The notes beneath the pieces were generated by a model that was not told the origin of the DNA, ran no database searches, and saw only the letters and a list, made by a program, of their open reading frames with translations. Shown in pieces: positions 33,301 through 42,363 of a stretch of DNA of 64,000 nt (positions are counted from its first letter, which is position 1; each line of letters starts with the position of its first letter). Origin of the DNA: UBA8401 sp041665525 (GTDB lineage: Bacteria > Bacteroidota > Ignavibacteria > UBA10030 > UBA8401); the NCBI GenBank assembly GCA_041665525.1, contig JBAYIS010000010.1, forward strand, positions 45,755 to 109,754. Reading direction: 5' to 3'. The translations under genes were made by a program, and so were the position numbers.

Positions 33301-34909
33301 CATTGCCGGTGTAGGACTGATCTCTCCGCCGCCGCATCACGACATCTATTCTATCGAAGATCTGGCGCAGCTGATCTATGACCTGAAGAGCGTCAATCCG
33401 ATCGCTCGTATTTCAGTGAAACTCGTTTCCGAAGTCGGTGTCGGGACGGTTGCAGCAGGCGTAGCAAAAGCGCATGCAGATATGATTCTGATCAGCGGAG
33501 ACAACGGAGGTACCGGTGCATCACCGTTAACCTCCATTAAGCATGCCGGTATTCCATGGGAACTTGGTCTTGCCGAAACACAGCAAGTGCTGGTGATGAA
33601 CGATCTTCGCAGCCGTGTTCGCCTGCAGACTGATGGAAAATTACAAACAGGCCGCGATGTTGTGATCGCCGCATTGTTGGGAGCAGAGGAGTTCGGATTC
33701 TCAACAGCTCCGTTGATCTCCATGGGGTGCATCATGATGCGCAAGTGTCATCTGAATACATGTCCCGTCGGTATTGCAACACAGGATCCCGAACTGCGGA
33801 AAAAATTCACCGGTACTCCGGAACATGTGATCAATTTCTTCTTCTTCATTGCAGACGAAGTTCGCGAAATTATGGCGCAGCTCGGTTTTCGCACTCTGGA
33901 CGAGATGATCGGCCGCGTGGACATGCTCCGTCAGAGAAAAGATATCGATCACTGGAAAGCGAAAGGAATTAGCCTTTCTTCAATCCTGCATCAGCCGACA
34001 GTGCCTCTGCGAATCGGACGCCGATGTTCCATCTCTCAAGATCACGGTTTAAATGAAGCTTTGGATTATCATCTGCTCGAACAGACGAAAGCGGCACTGG
34101 AAGAGAAAAAGCCGGTGGAACTTTCCATGCCCATCCGGAATGTGCACCGCACAGTAGGAGCTTTGTTGAGCGGACGAATCGCAAAATATTACGGTGCAGA
34201 AGGATTGCCGGAGAGTACCATCAAAATCAACTTCAACGGTTCGGCGGGACAGAGTTTCGGCGCGTTTCTGTCCAAGGGTGTTACACTGACGCTCGAAGGG
34301 GATGCAAACGATTATGTGGGGAAAGGTTTATCGGGCGGGAAGATCATTATCTATCCTCCAAAGAATTCCACATTTGTTCCGGAAGACAACTCCATCGTCG
34401 GCAATGTTGTATTGTACGGCGCAACAAGCGGTGAAGCATATTTCGGTGGAAAGGCGGGCGAACGGTTCGCAGTACGAAACAGTGGAGCCACCGTTGTTGT
34501 GGAATCGGTCGGTGCCAACGGTTGCGAGTACATGACAAACGGAACAGTGGTCGTGCTCGGAAAGACTGGAAAGAACTTTGCAGCGGGAATGTCGGGAGGA
34601 TTTGCCTATGTGCTGGACGAGGACGGAGAATTTGCATCGAAGATGTGCAACAAATCCATCGTCGATCTGGATCCGCTGACGGAAGAGGACGAACAGCGTG
34701 TGCAGACGTTGATAAAGAAACATGTTGAATATACCGGCAGCATGCGCGGTCAACGAATCCTGAATGATTGGATAGCGTTCAAAACAAAATTTGTAAAAGT
34801 ATTCCCGCACGATTATAAACGCGTGCTGAATGCGGTACAACAGAAAGCAAACAAGGAGACAGCAGCAGTGAAAAACAATGTTGCCGGTAAGGAGGTGCTG
34901 AATGGGTAA
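30335..34909 (+). CDS. gltB: Glutamate synthase, large subunit
   Basis: 1524 residues, full length. Class II amidotransferase domain with nucleophile Cys23 (HDACGIGFVV), preceded by a 22-residue propeptide to be removed, a central domain (about 480-780), the FMN synthase domain (about 830-1200; SGDNGGTGASPLTSIKHAGIPWELGL) with the 3Fe-4S cysteines in MGCIMMRKCHLNTCPVG, and the C-terminal GXGXG beta-helix domain. Ammonia from glutamine is channelled to 2-oxoglutarate. Located inside the ilv operon, where it supplies glutamate as amino donor. It overlaps gltD by eight bases. Confidence 0.97.
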   Translation: MKEPYQQQDNFPLYDPRNEHDACGIGFVVNIKGERSHKIIAKGIEILINLTHRGACGCDPETGDGAGITIQIPHKFFVKECKNLGINLPDEGEYGVGMVFLPVNQSSRLVCEGILEQIIRDEGLSVLGWRDTPVGADAIGRIARASQPYIEQIFIRRAEGMTREEFDRKLYIVRKRAEAELYASEIKEKDFFYIPSLSSRVIIYKGLLLAPQIEQFYSELLDTDTESALCLVHQRFSTNTMPNWQLAHPFRFVSHNGEINTMRGNVIWMHARQSVLKSDLFGDDLKKLFPIIQPDGSDSAALDNAVELLYHSGRSLPHVMSMLIPEAWSLDPTMSSEKKAFYEYHASLMEPWDGPAAVAFTDGKVIGATLDRNGLRPARFIETHDGLLVMASEVGVLQIEPERVKMKGRLEPGKMLMVDLEQKRVIHDEEIKAQLSSRKPYGSWIKENQITLEELAEPPRAHTLSEKDIVQRQRMFGYSDEDVRMIITPMAVNGEEAIGSMGTDTPLACLSDKPQSLFSYFKQLFAQVTNPPIDPIREEFVMSLTSYIGTERNILEETPLHCHTLKLQHPILTNSELEKLRRVSQGDFLTTTLPMLFRVNGGEQELERALDGLCRRASLAIESGYSIIILSDRGSDDEYAPIPSLLAMTAVHNHLVREKTRTQVALVVESGEPREVMHYCLLIGYGASAVNPYLAFETIEDLANKGRLSKDVASDYAIKNYKKAVGKGLLKVFSKMGISTLQSYRGAQIFEVIGLNKNLVEKYFHGTSSRIEGIGLDVLVEEARRKHEFAHQQFSHAETELDLGGNYHFRITGERHLINPTTVTKLQQSVRKRDFKTFKEFTSVLNDQNKEFFTLRGLMEFKEGTRSVHIEDVEPAKQIVKRFVTGAMSFGSISKEAHETIAIAMNRIGGKSNTGEGGEDEARFRSDANGDLRRSAIKQVASGRFGVTANYLVNADEIQIKIAQGAKPGEGGQLPGFKVDEVIAKTRHSIAGVGLISPPPHHDIYSIEDLAQLIYDLKSVNPIARISVKLVSEVGVGTVAAGVAKAHADMILISGDNGGTGASPLTSIKHAGIPWELGLAETQQVLVMNDLRSRVRLQTDGKLQTGRDVVIAALLGAEEFGFSTAPLISMGCIMMRKCHLNTCPVGIATQDPELRKKFTGTPEHVINFFFFIADEVREIMAQLGFRTLDEMIGRVDMLRQRKDIDHWKAKGISLSSILHQPTVPLRIGRRCSISQDHGLNEALDYHLLEQTKAALEEKKPVELSMPIRNVHRTVGALLSGRIAKYYGAEGLPESTIKINFNGSAGQSFGAFLSKGVTLTLEGDANDYVGKGLSGGKIIIYPPKNSTFVPEDNSIVGNVVLYGATSGEAYFGGKAGERFAVRNSGATVVVESVGANGCEYMTNGTVVVLGKTGKNFAAGMSGGFAYVLDEDGEFASKMCNKSIVDLDPLTEEDEQRVQTLIKKHVEYTGSMRGQRILNDWIAFKTKFVKVFPHDYKRVLNAVQQKANKETAAVKNNVAGKEVLNG

Positions 34910-36323
34910 GCCAACCGGATTTATGGAATATCAGCGGGAAGTGCCGCAGCGCCGTCCTGTCCCAGATCGATTGGATGACTGGCGCGATGTTTACACCGCA
35001 TTCGCCGAGGAGAAAGTAAAAATCCAGGGTGCCCGTTGTATGGATTGCGGAATTCCATTTTGTCAATCAGGGTGCCCGGTAAATAACGTTATTCCGCACT
35101 GGAATGATCTGATCTATAAAGACCGGTGGGAAGAAGCGGTGCGCGTTCTGCATTCGACGAATAATTTTCCCGAATTTACCGGGAATGTCTGTCCCGCTCC
35201 GTGCGAAGCGTCCTGCGTTCTGGGTATCAACGAACCGCCGGTAACAATCAAAGTGATCGAACGGACGATTATTGAACATGCATTTGCTCAAGGGTGGATT
35301 AAACCGGAACCGCCGAAGAAACGGTCCGGCAAAACCGTTGCCGTCATTGGTTCTGGACCTTCAGGGTTGGCCGCGGCACAGCAATTGAATCGCGCCGGAC
35401 ACCGTGTAACGGTGTACGAAAAGAACGATCGTGTCGGCGGATTATTGCGGTACGGTATTCCCGATTTCAAATTTGAAAAACACCTGTTGGATCGCCGCAT
35501 TGAACAATTGCAGGCGGAAGGGATCGTCTTCACAACCAAAACAAATGTCGGCGTGAACATCTCTGCCGAAGAATTGCGACGTTCCTATGATGCGATCGTC
35601 CTGTGCGGCGGTTCAGAATCACCACGCGATCTGAAAGTGCCGGGACGCGAGTTGAGGGGGATTCATTTCGCCATGGAATTCCTTCCGCAGCAGAATAAGC
35701 GAATAGCCGGCGACAAGACTGATCCTTCCAAAGATATTCTCGCTACCGGGAAACGCGTAGTGATCATTGGCGGCGGAGATACTGGAGCAGATTGTCTCGG
35801 GACCAGTTTGAGGCAAAAAGCAAAATCAGTGCATCAATTCGAGATTATGCCGAAGCCGCCGCTAGAGAGAGCGGCATCCACGCCGTGGCCATTGTGGCCG
35901 CTGCAATTACGGACGGAAAGTTCGCACGAAGAAGGGGGAACACGGGACTGGGCGCTGGCGACAACGAAGTTCGAGGGCGATGCCGGCGGCAATGTGACGA
36001 AACTACACGCGATCCGAGTCGGTCCGCCGCCAAACTTTGCCCCCATGACGGGAACAGAGTTTACGCTGGATGCAGATTTAGTATTGTTAGCGATGGGATT
36101 CAATGGCCCTTCGAAAAACGGATTGCTGGATGAACTCGGCGTTGCGCTGGATGCACGCGGTAATGTCTCAACGGACAAGGAGTATATGAGTTCTATTCCC
36201 GGAATATTTTCGGCGGGAGATATGCGGCGGGGACAATCGCTCGTCGTCTGGGCAATCAGCGAAGGGCGCAAAGCGGCACGGAGCGTCGATAAATACTTAA
36301 TGGGGGGAACATCACTTCCGTAA
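34902..36323 (+). CDS. gltD: Glutamate synthase, small (NAD(P)H) subunit
   Basis: 473 residues. N-terminal 4Fe-4S region (CMDCGIPFCQSGCPVNN and CPAPCEASC), FAD-binding AVIGSGPSGLAAAQQLNRAGH, and NAD(P)H-binding VVIIGGGDTGADCLGTSLRQ. It passes electrons to the GltB flavin and iron-sulfur centre. The presence of this subunit argues for an NAD(P)H- rather than ferredoxin-dependent enzyme. Confidence 0.97.
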   Translation: MGKPTGFMEYQREVPQRRPVPDRLDDWRDVYTAFAEEKVKIQGARCMDCGIPFCQSGCPVNNVIPHWNDLIYKDRWEEAVRVLHSTNNFPEFTGNVCPAPCEASCVLGINEPPVTIKVIERTIIEHAFAQGWIKPEPPKKRSGKTVAVIGSGPSGLAAAQQLNRAGHRVTVYEKNDRVGGLLRYGIPDFKFEKHLLDRRIEQLQAEGIVFTTKTNVGVNISAEELRRSYDAIVLCGGSESPRDLKVPGRELRGIHFAMEFLPQQNKRIAGDKTDPSKDILATGKRVVIIGGGDTGADCLGTSLRQKAKSVHQFEIMPKPPLERAASTPWPLWPLQLRTESSHEEGGTRDWALATTKFEGDAGGNVTKLHAIRVGPPPNFAPMTGTEFTLDADLVLLAMGFNGPSKNGLLDELGVALDARGNVSTDKEYMSSIPGIFSAGDMRRGQSLVVWAISEGRKAARSVDKYLMGGTSLP

Positions 36324-36346
36324 TAATTGGGGAAAGGAGAAACACT

Positions 36347-36790
36347 ATGAAAAGGATTCTTTTCATCACTGTTTTGTTTGCTTTCCAGACCTTGGTCGCA
36401 CAGAAACAACAACAGCAGTCCGGCAGTACTATTGTTGTGCAGTTGAACGGCATAAAAGAACAATCGGGACAGGTACTACTGAGTCTTTTCCGAACTGAAG
36501 AGGGTTTTCCCACGCATCCAGAAAAAGCGTTCCGGTGGAGCAGGGCGAAAGTAACGTCGTCATCGTTGATCATCAGTTTGGATGGACTTCCGCTCGGAAC
36601 GTATGCCATTGCCGTTGTGCACGATGAGAACGAGAATGATGTGATGGATCGGAATATCTTCGGATTGCCGGATGAGCAGTACGGCATCTCCAACAATGCA
36701 GCAAGGAAGTTTGGTCCACCAAAATTTGAAGAAGCAAAATTCACCGTGACCGGAAAACGGGACACGGTTAAAATAGAAATGCAACCATAA
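36347..36790 (+). CDS. DUF2141 secreted protein
   Basis: 147 residues: signal peptide (MKRILFITVLFAFQTLVAQ), a Gln-rich linker, then a DUF2141 beta-sandwich with QVLLSLFRTEEGFPTHP, LPLGTYAIAVVHDENENDVMDRN and GISNNAARKFGPPKFEEAKF, a set of motifs typical for the family. Function unknown; predicted periplasmic or exported. It sits between gltD and ilvC with no metabolic link and could be a passenger in the operon. Confidence 0.85.
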   Translation: MKRILFITVLFAFQTLVAQKQQQQSGSTIVVQLNGIKEQSGQVLLSLFRTEEGFPTHPEKAFRWSRAKVTSSSLIISLDGLPLGTYAIAVVHDENENDVMDRNIFGLPDEQYGISNNAARKFGPPKFEEAKFTVTGKRDTVKIEMQP

Positions 36791-36851
36791 CAATACTAAG
36801 AAGCTGTACGCGTTTTAAGCGACTGAACCAGCAAAACTAAAGGAGAAACAG

Positions 36852-37907
36852 ATGGCACATATAAATTTCGGCGGAACCGTTGAAGAAGTAGTCACTCGCG
36901 AAGAATATCCGCTCGATAAGGCGAAAGAATTTTTAAAGAATGAGGTCGTAGCAATTATCGGGTATGGTCCGCAAGGATACGGACAATCGCTGAACATGCG
37001 AGACAACGGCATCAATGTGATCATCGGTCAGCGTAAAGGCGGACAAGGGTGGAGCGATGCGGTGCGTGACGGCTGGGTGGAAGGGAAGAATCTCTTTTCC
37101 AACATCGAAGAAGCGATTCAAAAAGGGACTATCATTCAGTATCTTCTCTCTGATTCCGGACAGAAGCAGCAGTGGGAGACCGTGAAAAAGAATCTGAAAA
37201 AGGGACAGGCACTCTATTTCTCCCACGGTTTCTCCGTTGTGTTCAAGGATCAGACCAATGTAATTCCTCCGCCAGATGTCGACGTGGTACTCGTCGCTCC
37301 GAAGGGAAGCGGACGAACGGTGCGGAGCAATTTTCTCGCCGGAAGCGGGATTAATGCAAGCTTTGCAGTTTTCCAGGATGCAACCGGCAAAGCACGCGAA
37401 CGGGCGATTGCGTGCGGCATTGCGATTGGATCAGGATATCTCTTTCCGACAACATTTGAAAAGGAAGTTCTTTCCGATCTGACGGGAGAACGCGGAGTGC
37501 TGATGGGCGCGATTGCCGGCTTGATGAAAGCGCAATACGATGTGCTCCGGCAGATGGGACATTCGCCGAGTGAAGCGTTTAACGAAACAGTGGAAGAAGC
37601 GACACAAAGTTTGTATCCGCTTGTTGGTAAATACGGTATGGACTGGATGTTTGCAGCCTGTTCCGTTACTGCACAGCGCGGCGCATTGGACTGGGCGAAA
37701 AAATTCGAAACGGCAAACCGTCCGTTATTCGAATTGCTCTATCGCGATGTGCAATACGGTGTTGAAACTAAAAGAGTACTAGATTCCACCAGCGCACCCG
37801 ACTATCGTGCCACACTGCAAAAAGAGCTGGACGAATGGAAGAACTCCGAAATGTGGAAAGCCGGAGAAGCAGTGCGCGGACTGCGCCCGGAAAACTGGAA
37901 GAAATAA
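36852..37907 (+). CDS. ilvC: Ketol-acid reductoisomerase (short, class I type)
   Basis: 351 residues. It isomerises and reduces acetolactate to 2,3-dihydroxyisovalerate with NAD(P)H and Mg2+. The Rossmann motif reads GYGPQGYGQSLNMRDNG followed by GQRKGGQGW, and the C-terminal metal-binding part has EVLSDLTGERGVLMGAIAGL and a late ETVEEATQSLYPLVGKYG. The length and sequence style match enzymes from Bacteroidota. AGGAGA precedes the ATG. ilvD and ilvE are not seen. Confidence 0.96.
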   Translation: MAHINFGGTVEEVVTREEYPLDKAKEFLKNEVVAIIGYGPQGYGQSLNMRDNGINVIIGQRKGGQGWSDAVRDGWVEGKNLFSNIEEAIQKGTIIQYLLSDSGQKQQWETVKKNLKKGQALYFSHGFSVVFKDQTNVIPPPDVDVVLVAPKGSGRTVRSNFLAGSGINASFAVFQDATGKARERAIACGIAIGSGYLFPTTFEKEVLSDLTGERGVLMGAIAGLMKAQYDVLRQMGHSPSEAFNETVEEATQSLYPLVGKYGMDWMFAACSVTAQRGALDWAKKFETANRPLFELLYRDVQYGVETKRVLDSTSAPDYRATLQKELDEWKNSEMWKAGEAVRGLRPENWKK

Positions 37908-37973
37908 ATTATTATCCGTGCGGACACCAGTCCGTATAGTGGGAACGGTCTATCGACCATTCCGACAAATATA

Positions 37974-39545
37974 ATGAAAACAAGAATATTCACATACGAT
38001 ACAACGTTGCGGGACGGGACTCAAGGAGAAGAGGTATCATTCTCAGCCGAAGATAAGATCAAAATTGCAAAGCGTCTTGATGCTTTCGGCATTGATTACA
38101 TCGAAGGAGGATGGCCCGGCTCCAATCCGAAGGATATGGAATTCTTTGAGAGTGCCCGTACAGTGAAATTCGCTCACGCGAAGATCGCCGCCTTCGGAAG
38201 CACACGCCGCGCAAAAAACCGTGTGGAAGACGATGCGAATATCAAGGCGCTTCTGGATGCACAAACCCCCGTTGTGACGATCTTCGGCAAGACTTGGCTG
38301 CTGCATGTGAAAGAGGCGCTGCAGATCACCGAAGAAGAGAATCTGGAAATCATTTCCGATTCAGTTGCGTACCTTAAAAAGAACAACAAAGAAGTAATCT
38401 ACGATGCCGAACATTTCTTTGACGGATATAAAACGGACAAAGCATATGCGTTGAAAACATTGAATGCAGCACAGTCTTCCGGTGCGGACGTGATTGTTCT
38501 GTGTGATACCAATGGCGGCACCATGCCGTGGGAAATCTCGGAGATCGTTGAAGCAGTGAGAACACATGTTGCCATTCAGCTGGGTATTCATACACACAAT
38601 GATAGCGACATGGGTGTTGCCAATGCGTTGGCGGCAATCGGTAAAGGCGCAACACATGTGCAAGGTACAATAAACGGTTATGGAGAACGATGCGGCAATG
38701 CGAACATGTGTTCCATTATCCCAAATCTTGAGTTGAAAATGGGATACGAAACTGTTGGGCAAGAACAGTTGAAGAAACTTACCGAGGTCTCACGATACGT
38801 AAGCGAACTGGCCAATCTGAAACATAAAAAGAACATGGCGTTCGTCGGTGAAAGCGCCTTCGCACATAAAGGGGGCGTGCATGTCAGCGCGGTGATGAAA
38901 ACGCCGAAAACGTACGAACATATCCAGCCGGAACAAGTTGGGAATGTCCGCCGTGTGCTGGTGTCGGACCTCTCCGGCAGAAGCAACGTGCTGTATAAAG
39001 CGGAAGAACTTGGATTGAAACTGGATGACAAATCTCCCGCAGCGCAAAAAGTGGTAGAAGAGTTGAAGGAAATGGAGCACTTCGGATATTATTTTGAGGA
39101 TGCCGAAGCGTCATTCGAACTGCTGGTGAAGAAGCATACCGGCGAACTACAATCGCTTTTTGAGCTGGAGCGGTTCAAGATCAGCATTCATAAGGATTCC
39201 AACAACGTCGATGCGCGCAGCGAAGCGATGATCAAGATCCGCGTTGGGAATGAAACGGAAATGACTGCGGCGGAAGGTAACGGTCCCGTGAACGCAATGG
39301 ATAAGGCGCTTCGCAAAGCACTTGAGCGGTTCTATCCTCAATTAAAAGAAATTCAGTTAACTGATTATAAAGTGCGCGTGCTCGATTCGCAGAATGCCAC
39401 GGCGGCAAAAGTGCGCGTGTTAATTGAAACGAAAAACGGTAATTCATCCTGGAACACCGTCGGTGTCTCATCGGATGTTGTCGATGCCAGTTGGAAGGCG
39501 CTTGTCGATTCAATCACTTATCATTTATTAAAGAAAAGGAAGTAG
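37974..39545 (+). CDS. cimA: Citramalate synthase
   Basis: 523 residues of the DRE-TIM metallolyase family. YDTTLRDGTQGEEVSFSAEDK and YIEGGWPGSNPKD are the CimA-specific versions of the family motifs, with HTHNDSDMGVANALAA for metal binding and a C-terminal LeuA-dimer regulatory domain (about 380-520). It condenses acetyl-CoA and pyruvate to citramalate, opening the threonine-independent route to 2-oxobutyrate and isoleucine; LeuC, LeuD and LeuB, encoded downstream, catalyse the following steps. Confidence 0.95.
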   Translation: MKTRIFTYDTTLRDGTQGEEVSFSAEDKIKIAKRLDAFGIDYIEGGWPGSNPKDMEFFESARTVKFAHAKIAAFGSTRRAKNRVEDDANIKALLDAQTPVVTIFGKTWLLHVKEALQITEEENLEIISDSVAYLKKNNKEVIYDAEHFFDGYKTDKAYALKTLNAAQSSGADVIVLCDTNGGTMPWEISEIVEAVRTHVAIQLGIHTHNDSDMGVANALAAIGKGATHVQGTINGYGERCGNANMCSIIPNLELKMGYETVGQEQLKKLTEVSRYVSELANLKHKKNMAFVGESAFAHKGGVHVSAVMKTPKTYEHIQPEQVGNVRRVLVSDLSGRSNVLYKAEELGLKLDDKSPAAQKVVEELKEMEHFGYYFEDAEASFELLVKKHTGELQSLFELERFKISIHKDSNNVDARSEAMIKIRVGNETEMTAAEGNGPVNAMDKALRKALERFYPQLKEIQLTDYKVRVLDSQNATAAKVRVLIETKNGNSSWNTVGVSSDVVDASWKALVDSITYHLLKKRK

Positions 39546-39555
39546 AAGGTACACC

Positions 39556-40569
39556 ATGATTGTTGTTTTGAAGCCTGGAACAAAAAAAGAAGAATATGAC
39601 CATGTGATTGAGCGCGTGCAGGAGTACGGCTTCAAACCGCATCCCATCGTCGGCGAAGAACGGACTGTGATTGCCTGTGTCGGCGATGAGCGGGGGAAAT
39701 CACAATTGCAGCAACTGGAATCGTTGGATTATGTGGAAAACGTTGTCCCGATTCTGAAACCATTCAAACTCGCCAGCAAAGAGACAAAGCCGCGTTCTAT
39801 CGTGAAGGTGGGAAATGTTTCCTTTGGAAATTCTCAGTTTGTTGTGATCGCCGGACCGTGTTCCGTCGAAACCAAAGAACAGATTCTCCTCAGCGCTGAG
39901 CAGGTAAAAAAAGCGGGAGCGCAAATGCTCCGCGGCGGTGCATTTAAACCGCGCACGTCGCCGTATTCGTTCCAAGGGTTGGAAGAAGAAGGATTAAAAC
40001 TGCTTGCGGCAGCAAGAGAGAAAACCGGTCTGCCGTTTGCAACGGAAGTAATCTCACCGAGCGATGTGGATTTAGTGGCGAGGTATTCCGACATGTTGCA
40101 GATCGGCGCGCGCAATATGCAGAACTTTGCATTGCTGAAAGAAGTGGGAAAATCAAAACGCCCAATATTGCTGAAGCGCGGAATGTCCAGCACCTACAAA
40201 GAATTACTGATGTCTGCCGAATATATCATGTCCATGGGAAATTATGATGTGGTGTTGTGCGAACGCGGTATCCGCACATTCGAAGATTACACGCGCAATA
40301 CGTTTGATCTGACTGCAGTGCCCGCATTAAAAGAAATGTCGCATCTGCCGGTGATCGTTGATCCGAGTCACGGTACAGGCATTCGCAGCCTCATTCCACC
40401 GATGGCTAAAGCCGCCGTTCCCGTGGGAGCAGACGGTATCATCATTGAAGTGCATCCGAATCCGGAAAAAGCATTTTCGGACGGTGCTCAATCGCTAACA
40501 CCGGATCAGTTTACCGGACTCATGGACGACCTACGACGGTACCTTCCGTTAGAGAAACGACATTTATAA
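39556..40569 (+). CDS. aroF: 3-deoxy-7-phosphoheptulonate (DAHP) synthase, AroF/AroA-beta type
   Basis: 337 residues. An N-terminal ferredoxin-like regulatory domain (1-70: MIVVLKPGTKKEEYDHVIER) and a TIM barrel (about 85-330) with FVVIAGPCSVETKEQIL, LRGGAFKPRTSPYSFQG, QIGARNMQNFALL and PVIVDPSHGTGIRSLI. It starts the shikimate pathway from PEP and erythrose-4-phosphate. It is the only aromatic-pathway gene here, 10 bases after cimA. The fused N-terminal domain usually mediates feedback by an aromatic amino acid or intermediate. Confidence 0.95.
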   Translation: MIVVLKPGTKKEEYDHVIERVQEYGFKPHPIVGEERTVIACVGDERGKSQLQQLESLDYVENVVPILKPFKLASKETKPRSIVKVGNVSFGNSQFVVIAGPCSVETKEQILLSAEQVKKAGAQMLRGGAFKPRTSPYSFQGLEEEGLKLLAAAREKTGLPFATEVISPSDVDLVARYSDMLQIGARNMQNFALLKEVGKSKRPILLKRGMSSTYKELLMSAEYIMSMGNYDVVLCERGIRTFEDYTRNTFDLTAVPALKEMSHLPVIVDPSHGTGIRSLIPPMAKAAVPVGADGIIIEVHPNPEKAFSDGAQSLTPDQFTGLMDDLRRYLPLEKRHL

Positions 40570-40609
40570 ATATTAAACTGATTCATGTAGGGTACTAGGC
40601 GGTAGGAAA

Positions 40610-42175
40610 ATGGAAAATACTATTATGAACGATCGGGTATATATTTTTGACACAACGTTGCGCGACGGTGAACAATCGCCGGGCGCGAGTATGAACTTCA
40701 ACGAAAAAATCCGCATGGCGCGCCAGCTGGAACGGCTGCAGGTAGATGCGATTGAAGCAGGGTTTCCGATGGCAAGCGAGGGAGATTTTGAATCGGTGAA
40801 GGAGATTGCAAAACAGATCCGCACCGTAACGGTTGCAGGGCTCTGTCGCGCGAACAATAACGACATCGATCGTGCATGGGAAGCATTGAAGCATGCTGAG
40901 AAACCGCGCATTCATACATTCATCGCCACGTCCGATATTCATTTGAAATACAAATTGAAAAAGACCCGCGACGAAGTATTGGAAGCAGCAATCAATGCCG
41001 TGCGGCGTGCGAAATCGTACTGCAATGATGTCGAATTTTCCTGCGAAGATGCGTCACGGAGCGATATCGATTTTCTTTGCGCCGTTGTCGAGGCAACAAT
41101 CGCTGAAGGTGCAACGATCATCAATATACCGGATACAGTCGGCTATTCCGTTCCCGATGAGTACGGAAAAATCATTCATACGCTGATGGCACGAGTGCCG
41201 AATATCGGCAATGCGATTGTCAGTGTTCATTGTCATGATGACCTTGGCCTAGCTGTTGCAAATTCTCTCGCCGGCGTTTTGAACGGTGCTCGGCAGATCG
41301 AGTGCACGGTAAACGGTATTGGGGAACGGGCGGGGAATGCATCGCTCGAAGAAATCGCAATGGCTATCCGTACACGCGGCGAAGCATTGAAAGTGTCCAC
41401 CAATATCAATACAGAAGAAATCTATAAGACGAGCAAATTATTAGTGTCGTTGACCGGTATGCATGTTCAGCGGAACAAAGCGATCATTGGAGAAAACGCT
41501 TTTGCACACGAAGCGGGAATCCATCAGGACGGAATGCTCAAGAATCCCCTCACGTATGAGATCATGACTCCGGCCAGTGTCGGTATTAAGCACAGCACTC
41601 TGGTGCTCGGTAAACATTCCGGCCGTCACGCGCTGAAACAACGGTATGAAGAGCTCGGCTACAAACTGACGGCGGAAGAACTGGAAAAAGCATACGTGCT
41701 CTTCTCCAAGCTTGCCGACGAAAAGAAACAGGTGTTTGATGACGATCTTGTTGCGATTCTGCAGGATGAGATTTCGTCGCTGGAAGAAACCTATACGATA
41801 GATGCACTGCAAGTGACGAGCGGATTGAACATTGTTCCAACAGCAACCATCGGGTTGAAAAAAGGAGGACAACTTGTGCAGGATTCTGCTACCGGAGACG
41901 GCCCGGTGGATGCCGCCTACAATGCTATCGAGCGAATCACCGGTATTAAAGCGGATCTGCTCGACTATTCCATCAAGTCCGTTTCATGGGGGCAGGATGC
42001 TATCGGTGAAGTGTTTGTGAAGATTGCTATTGATGGGTATGTCTTTAACGGACGGTCCGCAAGCACGGATGTTATTACGGGAAGCGTCAAAGCATATCTG
42101 AATGCCATCAATCATGCGATCGCAGCACGATTTAGAAAGCAGCAGGGCGATGGCGAACACGTTGCTGTCTGGTAA
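40610..42175 (+). CDS. leuA: 2-isopropylmalate synthase
   Basis: 521 residues. IFDTTLRDGEQSPGASM and IEAGFPMASEGDFESV at the N-terminus, VHCHDDLGLAVANSLAG for metal binding, ECTVNGIGERAGNASLEEI, and a C-terminal leucine-sensing LeuA-dimer domain (about 390-510). A second ATG five codons in (MNDRVYIF) is an alternative start. It condenses acetyl-CoA with 2-oxoisovalerate, the committed leucine step, and is distinct in sequence from CimA 2.6 kb upstream. Confidence 0.96.
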   Translation: MENTIMNDRVYIFDTTLRDGEQSPGASMNFNEKIRMARQLERLQVDAIEAGFPMASEGDFESVKEIAKQIRTVTVAGLCRANNNDIDRAWEALKHAEKPRIHTFIATSDIHLKYKLKKTRDEVLEAAINAVRRAKSYCNDVEFSCEDASRSDIDFLCAVVEATIAEGATIINIPDTVGYSVPDEYGKIIHTLMARVPNIGNAIVSVHCHDDLGLAVANSLAGVLNGARQIECTVNGIGERAGNASLEEIAMAIRTRGEALKVSTNINTEEIYKTSKLLVSLTGMHVQRNKAIIGENAFAHEAGIHQDGMLKNPLTYEIMTPASVGIKHSTLVLGKHSGRHALKQRYEELGYKLTAEELEKAYVLFSKLADEKKQVFDDDLVAILQDEISSLEETYTIDALQVTSGLNIVPTATIGLKKGGQLVQDSATGDGPVDAAYNAIERITGIKADLLDYSIKSVSWGQDAIGEVFVKIAIDGYVFNGRSASTDVITGSVKAYLNAINHAIAARFRKQQGDGEHVAVW

Positions 42176-42363
42176 TATTTAATCTCTTAAGGGTCTAATT
42201 CCCCGCCGCTTGCGGCGCAAAAGAATCGTCATGCCGAACTTGTTTCGGCATCTGAACCATAGACCCTGAATCAAGTTCAGGGTGACGGAGAAAATACCCC
42301 GCTGCTTGCGCGAGGATGATTTATTAACATTGATAATAAATATTTAATAGGAAGAGAATCGCA
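42176..42363. repeat. Cluster of short hairpin repeats between leuA and leuC
   Basis: Three consecutive small palindromes: GCCGCTTGCGGC, ATGCCGAA-cttgt-TTCGGCAT (42231-42251) and ACCCTGAA-tcaag-TTCAGGGT (42263-42283). The phrases resemble short dispersed intergenic repeats. They occupy most of the 188-base gap. No promoter is obvious. Confidence 0.6.
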
